DNA of 64,000 nucleotides, taken from Pyropia haitanensis. Taxonomy: Eukaryota > Rhodophyta > Bangiophyceae > Bangiales > Bangiaceae. Every line of letters begins with the position of its first letter. Positions within the stretch are counted from its first letter, which is position 1. The stretch covers positions 5,233,756-5,297,755 of the forward strand of contig SDUX01000008.1 of NCBI GenBank assembly GCA_008729055.1, written 5' to 3'. The notes below the pieces were generated by a model. The model was not told the DNA's origin. It did no database searches and saw only the letters and a list, made by a program, of their open reading frames with translations. Made by a program: the position numbers and the translations under genes. This document shows, one piece after another, positions 41,329 to 53,810 of the stretch.

Positions 41329-42912
41329 CGTCACCACCTCAAGGTGTAGCAACAAGAAGGGGAGGGGGGCGGGGGAACGAGAGCGTCAGGGAGGGAGGGG
41401 GGAGCGCCCGGCGCCGTGCAGACCCGTCGCGGCGGCACAGCCGGGGGGGGAAGGGGGGAGGGCGGCGCGGCCGCGTTCGAGGCCGCGCGGGGCGGCGGCG
41501 TCTCGGACACTGGCGGCAGCGGCAGGCACAGAGGCAGCCGGACCGACGGGGGCTTGGTTGAGCAGCGGGGCGGGGGAGGTGGGGGGGACACAAACGGGGA
41601 GCGGAGTCAGTTCAAGGTCGGACTGCGACAGGCTGGTGGGAAGGAGGCTGTGGCTGGTTTTTCCCGGGGCGTGCGTCGCGGCGATAGCAGTCGGGCCGTG
41701 TGGTGGCAGCACGACCGAGCCGCCTGCCGCGGAGCCCACAGCGACATTTCCTCCGTCAGCCGCTGTGCCACGTCGAAAATGTTTGGCAATGGCCTCCGCT
41801 GACAATTATTTCTTCGATTGGTCGATTCATGCCACGTGAGGAGGCACAATTCGCCGAGGAATCGCGAGAGTGGAGGGAAGTCGAAGGGATCGCCAATCCG
41901 GATTGAACAATGCGTCCCGATTTCGGGTGCGCATTGGTCCCCGCCCGGAAGAGCTGCACGAGACTCTGCTGTTAACGGCGTGCCGCCCGGAGGCTGTTGC
42001 GCAGGGTGTAGGACTGCCGTCCGTCCCACCCGCACCCGATCGCAATCGACACTCTGCTCCCCTTGCCGCGACACTCGACCTTCTCCCTTCTGTATTACGG
42101 AGCACCTGCCTCTACGACCTCTTTCACCGGCGTTTTCAGGCAAGCGTTTCTTCGTACAGGCGAACACGTGGGCGCATTCTCACCGATCTTGGTGACCAGC
42201 TCGGGTGTCACGCAGCGCTTCGATCGGAATGTGGAGGACCGCGAGAACAAGCGGCGGGGGGTGTGCGTCACGGACGAGGCGCAGGCCGATTTTGACGCGC
42301 TGCTGGCTACGACGTGCCCCCCACGGCGGGCGCCCCGTGCGCGGGCGCGGTGGGGCGCCCGCCGGTGCGGGTGGGGTGTGCGCGGCGTGCCGCGGCGGCG
42401 GCGGGTGGACAGCCCCGGAGGCTATAATCCCGCTGGGCAAGTCTGGCCTGTCGTTTTGTGGGTGCGTCCGCGGTTGGCGGTCCCCCGCCGCTGACGCCGC
42501 GTGGCCTGGTCGTTTGGCCTTTATGTGAGATGAGCTGGGGGAGGTGGCGGATGGCGGGATGGATTCGGCAGCTGGCGGGCTTCTTCTTGGGGTGTTTTGA
42601 GAGGGAGTGGCGGCGGCGAGCCATGCACGGGCGCAGCGGGAGGCGGGGACGGGGCGCGCGAGCAGGGTCGTACGGCTGCGGGGCACGCGCTCTTCGTACG
42701 CGGGGGCACCCGCGGGAGCAGGTGCCCCCAGCCGGCTCCCAGCTCGTCTGTCGGTCCGTGCGCGGCGGCAGCGGGGGAACCGCTCCACGCGGCGGCGGGG
42801 CGCCCGTGGGCGCGGGCGCCTCCTCCCCGCTTGTCTGTCCAGGACGCACCGTTGCCCGGCGCGGGGCGGTCTGCTTCCCCCCCTTCGCGGCGCCCCCACC
42901 GCACCCCCTACC
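41329..42912. other. Intergenic region, possible short plus-strand exon
   Basis: Between the dehydrogenase start and the WDTC1-like stop, both minus. From 41740 to 42300 composition drops toward balanced GC. A stretch at about 42143-42320 (plus), after a TTTTCAG acceptor-like site, reads VGAFSPILVTSSGVTQRFDR then NVEDRENKRRGVCVTDEA, which looks protein-like. I could not find joining exons, so it is noted only as a candidate. Confidence 0.25.
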
Positions 42913-44962
42913 TCACGACACGCGGCACTCAGCGACCCCCCCCTCGGGCTCGGTGTCCCCTCCCTCGTCGTCGTCCTCCCCCTCCTCCCCCTCCCCGCCC
43001 CCCACCCCCTGCTCCAGGGACGTAAGAAAGCCCAAAAAGCGGCGCACCACCGCCGGGCTCACTCCTCCCCCCATGCCGCCAAAGCCCATCCGCCGCTGGT
43101 TCTCCACCGCCGCCTCGGCCACCGCGGCACCGCCGCCGGCCCAGCGCGCCCACGAGGGGCGCCGGTCCTCCGCCGCCGCCACCGCCGCCGCAGCCGCCGC
43201 CGGCGGCCCCACCCCCCACAGCTTGATGCCCGCGTCAATGCCGGCGGTTGCGGCGAGCAACCCGCCCGCCCGCCCCCCCCGCCACCCGCCGCCAACCCCG
43301 CCGCCGTTGGCGGCGGCACCGGCGCCACCGCGTTGACAATGTCCGTGTCGCCCCGCACGGCGAGCAGCGGCGCGCCCGACGCGGCGTCCCACCCCCACAG
43401 CCGCCCATCGTCCGAGCCGGCCAGCACGACCGCATCACCGAGGAAGGCCGCCTCCTTAATGTCCGTCACCCCGTTCGCGGCGCCCGCGTACGTGCGGGGG
43501 GGGCGCCGCCGCCGCCGCGGCGCGGTCGCGGGGAAGTGGGTGGCGGTCGCCGCGGCCGACGCGGGGGTGCCCGCGGGGAGGGCACCCGCTGCGCGGGCCG
43601 CCTCGACGGCGGCCGTGACGGCTGGGGGGGGCGCCGCGCCGTTGGCACCGTCGACACGCTCGCGACCGCGACCGTCGCCGTCGCTGTCCCTGTCACTGTC
43701 GCTGCTGCGGCTGCTGCCCGCCCCGTGACTGGCGTTCCCGTTGGGGTCCCTGCCGTGACTGCTGCTGCTGCCACCACCGCCGTCGTCGCTGTCACCGCTG
43801 TCACCGCTGCCACCGCTGCCGCCGCGGCCTCTGCCGCCGCCACGCCGGCCGGTGCCGCGGGCCTGGCCAGACGGACCCGCGGAGCCCCCCCCCCCTGGCG
43901 GGCCACCCCCCCCGCCGTCGTCGCCATCATTGCTGCTGCTGCTGCTGTCGCCGCCGTCACCCTCCCCGTCCAATGACACGGGCGCGGTACCGCGCACCCG
44001 CCGCCGTGCCAGCGGGAGCCCCCCCCCACCCACCACCACCTCCCGCCCCCCCGCCGGCGCGCTGTCGGCCACCCGCGTGAGCCCCTCGCCACCAACAGCA
44101 GCAGCGGCGGGACCACCCTCCCCGCCCCCCGCCCCAGCTGTCCCGGCCGCCGCGGTCGCCGCCGCCACCGACGCGGCCGCCGCTCGCAGCCGCGCCGCGG
44201 AGCGCTCGGCCAGCGCGCGGCGGATAACGTCGTGGCGCCCGCCCCCGCCGCCGCCGCCGCCGCCGCCGGCACCCCCCCCCCCGCCGCCGCGGTGGTCACC
44301 CCCGCGGGGGCGCCGCGGGGAACCCCCCCGCCGCCCCCGCGACGGGGCCGCCGCCGCCACCGCCGCCGCCACCGCAGACGCCTCGCTCGCGCCCGCCTCT
44401 GCGATCACCGCCGCCACCCGCGCCGCCGCGCCATGGAGGCGGGCGTCGAGGCAGCCGCCCGGCGGCCAGCGGGGCCACATCACGCCGTCCAGGGCGGCCG
44501 CCGCGCCCGCCACAAACGCCCACCTGGCCGCCGACCGGGTGGGCCGAGTGAGCGCGGCGAGCGCGTCGAGCCGCAGCACCGCCGCTACCGCCGTGGACGG
44601 CGACAGCGCCCGCGTGTCGTCGTCGTCGTCGTCGCCGCCGTCGCCGCTGCCGCTGCCGCTATCCCCCCCCACTGGGTGGGCGGCGAGGACGGTGGCGGCG
44701 TCGGCCGCTGCGGCGGCTGCGTCGCCCACCCACCCCCGCGCCAGCGCCGCGGCCGCCCGGTGGAGGTACGGCCCCGGGTGGGTGCGCGGCTCCCCGTACG
44801 CGGCGATCGCGGTCGTCGCCGCCGCGATGGCCGCCGACGGGTTGGGGCCGTCGGCGGCCGCCGCCGCCACCGCCGCGGCCGCCGTGTACACCCGCGGCGG
44901 CGGCCGGTCGGGCCGTGCACACGGCCACGGCGGCGGGCGCGCCATGGCCGTACCACTGCCGC

Positions 44963-44996
<34 letters not shown>

Positions 44997-46032
44997 ACCC
45001 GACCGCACGTCATAGACGACCACATGGCCGCCCGCCACCGACGCGGCGATGCGCGTGCCGTCTGGCGACCACCCCGCGTGGGTGACGGTCGTCGCGGCGG
45101 ACGCAGCGGCGTCGCCCACCAGCCACGGGGGCGTCCACGACGACACGACCGCCGCGTCGCTCCCTCCCCCCCCCCCGCGCCCGCGCCCAACGCCGCCCCC
45201 GGCGTCAGCATCCGCCGGTCGTACACCCGCACCGCCGCGCAAGAGCCCGCCACGGCCAGTAGGTGCGGCTGCGTCGGCGACAGGTGCGCGGACTTGGCCT
45301 CGGTCGGCCGGCGACTGCCGCCGCCAGGGAAGGGGGGGAGCGCCAGCAGCACCCCGGTCGACGACGTGTCGGCCGCCCCGGGGGGGGCCAAGTCGTCATC
45401 GTCGCCGCCGCCGCCGCCGTCGTCTGCCGTCGGCGGCGCGTCGCGCAGGTCCGTCTGGCGCACGGTGCCGTCCTCTGACGCCGAAAAGATGAGGTGGGGG
45501 TTGCCTGGTTCTACGTCTACCGTCTGCCGGGCGCGACGTGGCGAAAGAGAGAAGCGGCGGGAGCGGGGGGCGGGGGGAAGGGGGGGGGGGAAAGTGTGAG
45601 GCAGATGTCAAGACTCCTCCGCGTGGTAAAGAAACGGACCGCGCCGGCAGGGAGGAGAGCGACAGCCGCAGGCGTCAGTGGTCTGTGGTCGGCCATGGTC
45701 AACGGCCGCCTCGGTAGGCACGTGCTCGCTGGCCCACGCCCCCCCCTTTTCACCGCCTCTCTCTGCCCAGCCACTCAATTCCGCCCCCCCCCACCCCTCC
45801 CCCCCCTCAATGAGCGCACCTTGACACGGTCCTTGTGGCCGCGGTACACCAGCGCCCCCCCCCCCCCCCCCCTCCAATGGCGTCGCCGCCACCAGGCGGT
45901 CCATTGCGCCCGTCAGCACCCACCCCCCCCCCGGCCGGAAGCGCACGCCAAACAGGTTGCCCGTGTGCGGGGTGGGCACCAGCGCCACCCGCGGCCACGC
46001 CACCTGCCCCCCGCCACCGTCACCGCCGCCGC

Positions 46033-46063
<31 letters not shown>

Positions 46064-46516
46064 GCGCGCCCGCCACGCCCGCCTCGCGCCTCCACCCACC
46101 CCCCCCCCCGCACCGCCCCCCCCTCCCCCCCCTCCACCACCACCGCCACCACCACCACCACCACCACCGCCACCACCACCACGACGTCCCACCCCCCCCC
46201 CCCCCTCCCCCCCCTCCCTCCCCACCCCCCCCCCCCCACGCGCCACACCCCCACGCACAGGTCATCCGACGCGGACGCGAGGAGCCCACCCCCCTCGTCG
46301 TACGCCAGCCGGTTGACGCACCCGCCGTGGCCGGCGAGGCTGGCCGCCACGCCCAGCCGCCGCACCAGCGCCGGGTGGGCGGCGAGGGCGCGGCCGCCGG
46401 GCGCGCCCGAGGCGGGTGCGCCGGTCAGGGAACGGCCGGCGAGGGCAGGGAGGAGGGGGGGGGGGGACGCCGCCGGGGGGGGTCGTGAACAGCTGGTACG
46501 AGGGGGGGGGCGCCAT
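42913..46516 (-). CDS. WDTC1/DCAF9-like WD40-TPR protein, CUL4-DDB1 substrate adaptor (two exons, homopolymer frame breaks)
   Basis: Members of this family are substrate receptors of CUL4-DDB1 ubiquitin ligases. Exons approximately 46516-45820 and 45523-42913 (phase 0, GTGCGC donor). Family-specific order is seen: ALVRRLGVAASLAGHGGCVN and LLASASDDLCVGVWRV; HTGNLFGVRFRPGGGWVLTG; YRGHKDRVK joined to TVDVEPGNPHLIFSASEDG and TVRQTDLRD; TEAKSAHLSPTQPHLLAVAG and VRVYDRRML; then a TPR-like block (GPYLHRAAAALARGW); an acidic Ser/Gly linker; the closing WD repeats NGVTDIKEAAFLGDAVVLAG, SDDGRLWGW and LAATAGIDAGIKLWGV; and a C-terminal VENQRRMGFG segment. The frame shifts at C11 (45166-45176) and C8 (43273-43280), each repaired by one base, and at longer runs in exon 1 (including C18 at 45855-45872). 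The exact start is uncertain: the ATG at 46516 is out of frame with the first WD repeat unless a C run is corrected. Confidence 0.82.
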
Positions 46517-47785
46517 GATGGGGGGGGGGGAACGCGGCAGATGAGACAGAGCGGCGGCGGGCGGGGGGGGTGAAGGGCGGGTTGGGGGGAGAGCGAGGAG
46601 GGGAGCGAGAGGGGAGGGAGGGAGGGGGACGGGTGGGGGGAGGATGGGCAGGGGAGGATGCACCGCTGGGTGGGGGAGGGGGGGACGCGGAAGGAGTCGA
46701 CCCAGCCCCGCCACCGCCGCCGCGCTGGCTGTCGTCGGGACGCGCGTGTGCCTGGTGGGCGGGCGCAGCATGACACACCGCCACCGCCGCGGCTCTCCAA
46801 GATGGTTCGCCACGTGGATGTGACCTTTTTTTTTCTTTTGTTCTTGCTATTTTCCCAGTTTTGCACGATGTGGTCAAAGTCCGGTCAGAGAAACAATCCC
46901 TCCGCCGTCTATTCCGCCGGATATGATCCACTGACCAATGGGAAGATGGCCCAGACGGAGTCTTGACTTTGAGCCGATCAGACAAAATTGGGAAAATAGC
47001 GATCCTATCCAGCACTCCACCGGGTGTCCCTACGCCAGAACACGAAAAGGAAGCACCTGCAGACACACGTAGCTGGGGGCCCCCGCCGAGCGTCGCCATA
47101 GCGGCGGCAGCCGGCGGCGGGCACCGAGCACCAGCGCGGGAAGGCGCGTGGGGGGATAGCGGGGTGGAAAAAAAGGGGGGAGGGGGCTGGGGGGCGCGGG
47201 TGGGCGGGGGCACCACGAGCGGCGACCGGCGGACTGGCGGGAAGGGGCGACGGCGGCAACGGCGGTCGGGACTGGGCGTGGCCATCAATGCGGCTGCCGG
47301 GATGGCGGCGGCGGCGGCGGCGGTGGCGCGGCGGCCGCCACTACCCGCTACCACGGCGGCGACAACGGCGGCGGCGGCGGTGGCGGCGGCCACGGCGCGG
47401 CGGGGCGTGTCCCCGGCCGCGGCCGAGCGGGGTGTCCGCGCCGGGCGCGCCGCGCACATCTATCACCGCCGCAGCCTTCGGCTCCCCCCGCCGCCGCCTC
47501 CGCCGCCCGCCGTCACGCCCGTCCCGGCGTGGCGCCACGCCGTGGCGCGGCCGGTCGAGCCGGCCGCGGCGGCACGCCGCCGCCGCCACGGCCTGCACGC
47601 CCCCCCCGCGGCCCTCCCCGCTGTCGAGGACCTCCGCGCGTGCCACCGCCCCCCCGTCCAGCCACCCTCCGCTGCCTCTGTCTCATGCCAGGAACGCGTA
47701 TCCCCTCCCCCCTCTCGTCTTGGCCTTCCCTCCCCCCCCCGCCATCCCCCGCTCAAAACACCCACCACCGCGACCGCGCGCAAGC
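46517..47785. other. Intergenic region containing a foldback element
   Basis: Upstream of the WDTC1-like gene and downstream of the helicase. An AT-richer stretch (46800-47060) holds the inverted-repeat element listed separately. The rest is GC-rich low complexity without a supported gene. Confidence 0.4.
46846..47000. mobile_element. 155-bp foldback/MITE-like element
   Basis: Left end 46846-46881 and right end 46965-47000 are inverted repeats of 36 bp with about 29 matches; both start GCTATTTTCCCA and share TTTTG, GAT and TCAAAGTC blocks. The core is short and contains a near-palindrome (ATTCCGCCGGAT at about 46911). No coding capacity and no obvious target-site duplication. It may be a MITE or a structured regulatory/RNA element in the WDTC1 promoter. 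Confidence 0.5.
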
Positions 47786-48037
47786 TCAGGGGGCGCCTGC
47801 CGGCCGCCCACGGCGGCGGCGGTCGCCTCCCCCCCCCCCCCCCACCGCCCGCCGGGCGGCGGCACCCGCCAGGCGCGCCGCGAGCCGCCCCGCCGCCGCG
47901 GACGGCGCCGCCGCCGCCGCGGCCGCCGCGCGCGCCTCGGCCGCGTCGGCGGCGGCAGTCGCCGCCCACCGCCCGCGTGGCGCGTCAGCGGACGTGTACG
48001 TGGCGAGGAGGGCGTCCAGGTCGGCGTCGCTGCCGCT

Positions 48038-48072
<35 letters not shown>

Positions 48073-48246
48073 AGCCGCCACGACGGCGGCGTGCTCCCCG
48101 GCCGCCCCGTGTTGACGAGCGCCGTCGCGCGTCGGTCGGTTTGGCCGCCGCCGCGCATTTGCGGCGGTCGCCGCCGCCACTGCCGCTGTCGTCGCTGCCG
48201 TCGTTGCCACTCCTGTCGCCACTGCCGCTGCTGCTGACGCAACTAC

Positions 48247-48282
<36 letters not shown>

Positions 48283-48922
48283 CGCTGTCGCTGACGGGAT
48301 CGTTGCCGCCGCGGCCGCCATCCAGGCCGTCCGCGCCGCGCCGCCCACCGCCGCCGCCCGCTACACCAACCGCGGCGAGCGCCGCAAACCCGCCACCCGG
48401 TGGTGGCCGCCGGCGGCCGGACGCGGTCGTCGAGGTGGCGGCGGCAGCGCTGCTGTCACTGCTGCTGCCACTGCTACTGCTGCTGCGGCCACTCCTGCCG
48501 AGCGCCGCAAAACCGCCACCCAGTGACGGGCGCAATCGGCCGGGCGCGGTCGCCGCGGCGGCTGCGGTGGCGGCGGTGGAGCCACCGCCGCCGCCGTCGA
48601 ACGGTGTGCCACGAACCGCGCGGCCGTCCCCGCGGGCGGGAGAGTCATCGCCAACGGCAGTGCCGTTGCGCACGACCGCGCCGCCGTTAACGGGCGCGCC
48701 GCTGCCGGCCGCGGCGCCCCTACCTGCGACAGCATGCTCCGTGCCACCCCCGCCGCTGCCGCCGCCGCTGGTGCCGCCGCCGCCGCCACCGCCGCCGCTG
48801 TCGCTGCCACCGCGCACAGCGGTCCCATCCACAACTGCCCCCACGCCGCCCCCTCCCGGCAGCGTGGCGGCGCCGCCGCCTCCCCTCACAACTCCGACGG
48901 GCGCGCTACGGTCGCCGCCGCA

Positions 48923-48966
<44 letters not shown>

Positions 48967-51900
48967 TGCCACCCGCGACCCCGTCCCCAGCCGCACCCGC
49001 GGCTGCCGCCGCCGTCGCCGCCGTTGCGCCCGCACGCGCGCGCGGCGCTCGGTCCCCCTTGCGCCCCCGCGCCGTGCCACGCTTGGACGACGCTGCTGCC
49101 GCCGTGGTCGCCGCTGTCGCGGCCGCCGCTGTGGCCGCGGCCGCCGCCGCCGCCGCGCGGCGCCCCCCCCCCCCCACCCACTCGGCCCCATACTCCACCG
49201 CACACCGCACGTCGCCAACGCGGGCGATCCAGGCGGCAAGGCCCGGCACGCCCACGGCACGCTCCCCCTCTCCCTCCCCCTCTCCCTCTCCTTCCCCCTC
49301 CCTCCCCCCGCCATTCCCCGACGCCGCCCCCCCTTCTCCGCCCCCCCCCTTGCCCCCGTGCGTCTGCGTCGGCGGCAGGAACATGCTTCGGTCGCCCACC
49401 ACCACCAGCTGCCGCCGTGCGCGGGTGACGGCCACGTTGACCCGCCGCGCGTCGGCCACAAAGCCGACCGTGCCCGCCGCGTTGGCCCGCACCAGCGACA
49501 GCACGATCGCCTCCTTCTCACGCCCCTGGAACGCGTCCACCGACGCCACCTCCACCGCCGTCGCCGCCGCCGCCGCCGCCGCCGGCAGGGCACCACCGCC
49601 GTCACCCGGCCTCCCGCCGCTGCCGCCGCTGCCGCCGCTGTCACGGCCGCCGCCGCGGCGGCGGTCATCCGCGCCGCCGACCGCGTCGGCGGCCGCGGCG
49701 GCCAGCGCGGCGCGCACCGCCGCCACCTGCGCCGCGTACGGGGAGATGACGCCAATGGCGGGGGCGGGCACGCCCGCGGCGAGCAGCGCCAGCACGTGGC
49801 GCACCACCACCGCCGCCTCGACCGGGTTGCGCAGCGACACGGCCGCCGCCGCCTCGGCCGCCGCCGCCGTCGCACCCGCCGGCGGCTCGTCACACCCGCC
49901 GCCGCCCTCACCCCCACCCCGCTCCTCCTCCGCGTCACACCCGTCCGTGTCAATCCACACGAGCGGCGCGAGGTCGCCGCCCGCCGCCCACCCCGCCTCC
50001 GCCCCGCCCCCGCCCCCCCCCCCCGCGCCCACGCCGAGGCCGCCGCCGCCACCGCCGTCGGCCGCGGCGGCGGCGGCCGCCGCCGCCGCCGCCACACCTG
50101 GCAGGCCCGCGAGCACCCCCCCGGCCACCGCGGCCGACGCTGGGTGGAGGGCGCCGCCGTACATGGCGCCCGACGCCCACCCACAGATCGCGCCGTGCAT
50201 GCGGTACTGGGCGGTGAGGGTGGACACAACGGCGGGGCGGAGGGTGGATGCGAACAGGCGGTCGAGGAGGGTGTGCGCGAGGCCGTCGGGGTGAAAGGGG
50301 GGGGACGCGGACGGCGCGGTCCCACCGCCGGGCGGTGGCGGGCCGGTGGCCGGCGCGACCGCCGTCGGCGTCCCCGCCGTCGATGCCGCCGCCACCACCC
50401 CCGACAACGACGGCGACGGCGGCGGCGCGCCGCCCCGGCCGGCGCCCCCCCCCCCCGACAGCACCGTCGGCGGCAGCTGACACGGGTCACCGACGAGCAC
50501 CAGCCGCCGCCCCCGCAGGGCCGCCCCCCACACCCCCACCTCCGTCGCTTGGCCCGCCTCGTCGACGAGCACCAGGTCAAACGGGCGCCCCCCCCCCGCT
50601 CCCCCCAGCACCCCGCCCGCCGCCGCCGACAGCGTCGCCACCACCACGTCCGCCGCGGCGAGCAGCTGGCCCGCGCCGCGGCGTTCGCGGGCGCGGAGCT
50701 CTCGCACCAGCCGCCGCTCCGTCGCCCGCCACGCCGCCCACTGGCCGCGGGGCAGGGGCGGGGGGGGCGGCCGCGGCCGCGGCCACGGCCGCGGGCCTTG
50801 CCGCGCGACGCCCCGCCGCCGCCGCCGCCGCCGCCGCCAGCGCGCCCCCCCCGGCCGCCGCCACGCGGGCCGGCGGGGCCGCCCCACCAGGCGGCGCGGG
50901 CGGCCTCGGCGGCCGCCCGCGCGGCGCGGACGGCGGCTAACTCCGCGCGGAGGCCCGCCGCGACCTCCCCCCCCGCCCCCGCCAGGCGCTCGTCCAGCCG
51001 CGCGCCCGTCGACGCGTCGGCGCCGCCACCAATGCGCACAACGTCGAGGCGGCCCGCGGCGGCGGCGGCGGCGGCGCCGCCGCCACCGCCGCCGCCGCGT
51101 CGGGGCGACGGCGGCGGCGCCAGCAGCCGCCGCACCAGAATGTCGGCGGCCGCGTTGGACGGCGCCGCCGCGAGGACCCGCCCGCGGCGGCGGGGGCCAC
51201 CCGCCCCCCCCGCCGCCGTCGCGGCGTCCCCACCGCCATCAGACCCAAAGACGGCCGCGCGGATGATCGCGACGGCAACGTCCGTCTTGCCCGTCCCCGG
51301 CGGGCCGTGGACGACCGCAACGGCGGGGCCGCCGGGGGCGAGCGTGGCGGTGGCCGCCGCCACCGCCGCCGCCTGCTCCGCGTTGAGCCGGCCACCGCCG
51401 GCCGCCGCCGACGACGGCGACACGCGGGGGGAGGCGCCGCCGCCACTGCAGGCCGGGGCCCCCCGGAGGAGCACGTCCACCACCGCCGCCGCGGGGTGCT
51501 CCGCCCCCGCCCGCACCGCCGCGGCGAGGGCGCCCAGCGTGGCGAGGCACCGCCGGTGGGGTACGGGCGATGCGGTGCGCGCAAGCGTGAGCGGTGGCCC
51601 CCCGCGGGGGGGCGGAGCCCCCAGGAGGACCTGCAGCGTGGGTGGGGTGACCGTCAGGGCTGTGAGGGTGCCCCGCAGGGCGGCCGCGCCATCGTCCCCG
51701 CCGCCATCCTCGTCGTCGTCGCCGCCGCCGCCGGCGCTGTCGCCACGCCCGTCGTCGTCACTGTCATCACCGTCTGCCTCGGGGGGGCGGCGGCGGCGGC
51801 CGTGTCGGTGACGGCGGCGGGCGGCGGCCGCGGCCGCGCCAGCGGGGCGGCCGCCGCCCCCCTCCCGGGCGGCAGCGGCGGCGGCGGCGGCGCGGCGGCG

Positions 51901-52793
51901 GCGGCCGGCGCCGCCTCGGCGGGCGGCCGCAGCAGCACCGGGTCGCCCGCGACCAGCCGGGTGGGCGGCAGCGGCCGCCCCGCGGCGGGGCGGAGCGTCA
52001 CCGCCACCCGCCCGCCCGCCGCGTCGCGCACGTCCGTGACGGTCAGGCGGGTGATAGCTAGCTGTGAGGTGGGGAGGGGGGGGGGGAAAGACGGGTGGAA
52101 GGGAGGTGGAGGGCGGGCGGGGGGGGAGGGGGAGGGGCAAGGCGGACGCCAGAAAGAGCAGCGGCGCCGCGACGCGAGGAGGTGGTGCCGGCGTGGGGGG
52201 AGGGGGTCAAGCCGGCCAGCACGGGCGGGTGCACACGCGGCGGGCCAGACCACCGCTGGTGGGTCCGTGCGGGCGGGCCGGCGCGGGGAGCCAACAACGC
52301 GCGGGGGGGGTGGTCAGTAGCCGCGCCCTACCGTTGCCGCCGCGTCACGGCCACCCCGGGGACGTGGCCGCGGGCGGCCAAGCGGGCGCGGCAGGGAGGC
52401 CCCGCCGACGGTCATTGCGTTTGCGCGGCCGTGCGCGTGGCGCGTAGCGCCGCTCCATCCCTCCTCCCCCCCCGCCAGCCCACGCCCGCCCCAAACCTCC
52501 TCCCGCACCCAGTCGGTCCGTCACGACGCTGGGAAGACGCAGCGGCGCCACACCTGTCTTCACCCCCCCCGTCCCGCGTCCCCCCTCCAGTCAACCGACG
52601 CCCCCACGTCCCCCCGCAGTCGACGCGCACCCCCCCTCCCGCCCCCACCACGTACGCCCGCCCGCTGCAGCGCCGCGTCCGCCAGCGCCGCGCCGCCGCC
52701 GAGCGCGTCAGCCTCCTCCGCCGCGCGCTCGCGCACCAGCAGAAGGCGCTGCCATTCAATCCAGGCGGGGATGTCTATGGCCATGGAGGCCAT
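47786..52793 (-). CDS. IGHMBP2/SMUBP2-like superfamily 1B helicase (two exons, homopolymer frame breaks)
   Basis: Upf1-like 5'-3' RNA/DNA helicase. Exon 1 52793-52656 encodes [20 protein letters not shown] and a short helical leader ending ALQRAG; exon 2 begins at 52061 ([12 protein letters not shown]), phase 0, GTACGT donor. All helicase motifs are visible in order: [16 protein letters not shown]; Ia [107 protein letters not shown]. The N-terminal beta-barrel ([11 protein letters not shown]...[11 protein letters not shown]) fits IGHMBP2. The frame shifts at G7 (51781-51787) and again within 50760-50852, each repaired by one base. A long Ala/Gly/Ser tail follows motif VI, with no recognisable R3H or zinc finger. 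The stop is at 47786 if the last frame is right; the 3' end is less certain than the core. Confidence 0.87.
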
Positions 52794-53810
52794 GGTGGGA
52801 ATGGTGGGGAGGGTGGGGGGGGGGGGAGCACGCAGCCGGGACTGCCGCGAGGTGAGGGGGGAGGCCTTCCTGGTGGCGAAGGTGGCGACGGATGAGACAC
52901 TTCGGTGTGGTAGTCTTGCATTTATCAAGTAACTACTCATCGATGAACTAACACTCGAATTCAACCGAGAAAAATGCGTGCTACTTGAACCGGCACTTCC
53001 CCAGCACGTGGCAATGGACAGAGAGCCTCCCCTCTGCCGTGATAGTGCACGCAGCCGCTGCCTCTCCACGCCATGGTGTGCAGGTCGGGCACGGTCGTGC
53101 CAGCGGTATGACTCCATGGCAGCAAGGTCATGGCGGTACGGATCTTCACAGTGAAGAGCTAGCCACAGTCACTGCGGCAGCGTCGCATCGTAGCGTGTAC
53201 GTTTGGCCTTCACGCGCCACTCCGCGGCTGACCACACACGGCGCGCCGATACGGACGCGCGCACGCGGCTCGGCAGGCTGTACGACCTGCAGCGTCAACG
53301 CTGACGTCGAGTGCGCCTGCGGAGGCAAGGACAGCCTCCCAGGGGGCGTTGTGCCTCCCCACGCAGCCATCACAAAACACCACAGCTGGCGAGGAAGCGT
53401 CCGCCCACACCCGAATGGACATCCAGCGCGTCCGCAATCGTGCGAGCGCGGGGTGCACAACGACGTGGAGGAGCCCCCAGCGCAAGCGCGCAACGCGGAA
53501 GTAGACCCCAGAGCAGGCCCAAGGCGGTCACCGCTCGCGGCACATACCGGCCACTATGGGAGACAAGCGCAATCGTGCGTGCAACGCCGAGGCGTCACTG
53601 CGGGTCCTGGTCGCGTGGCAGACGCATTATCTGTTTGCGGGCGGAGGCTGGCGCTACGCGAAGCAGCGGAAAACCCAGGGCGACCTGGAAGCACGGGAAA
53701 GGATAGACCCGCCTGCTGGGATGAGGACGGACAGCGGCGAGCAGCTCAAGAGTACCAGCTCGGACCACAGAGGCGTTGGGGAGAGAACAAGGGAGGAGCT
53801 ATGTTCTATT
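52794..53810. other. Intergenic region
   Basis: Helicase promoter side plus 3' flank of the bromodomain gene. AT-richer around 52890-52990. Open frames (for example 53311-53706 plus) have no recognisable features. Confidence 0.4.
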
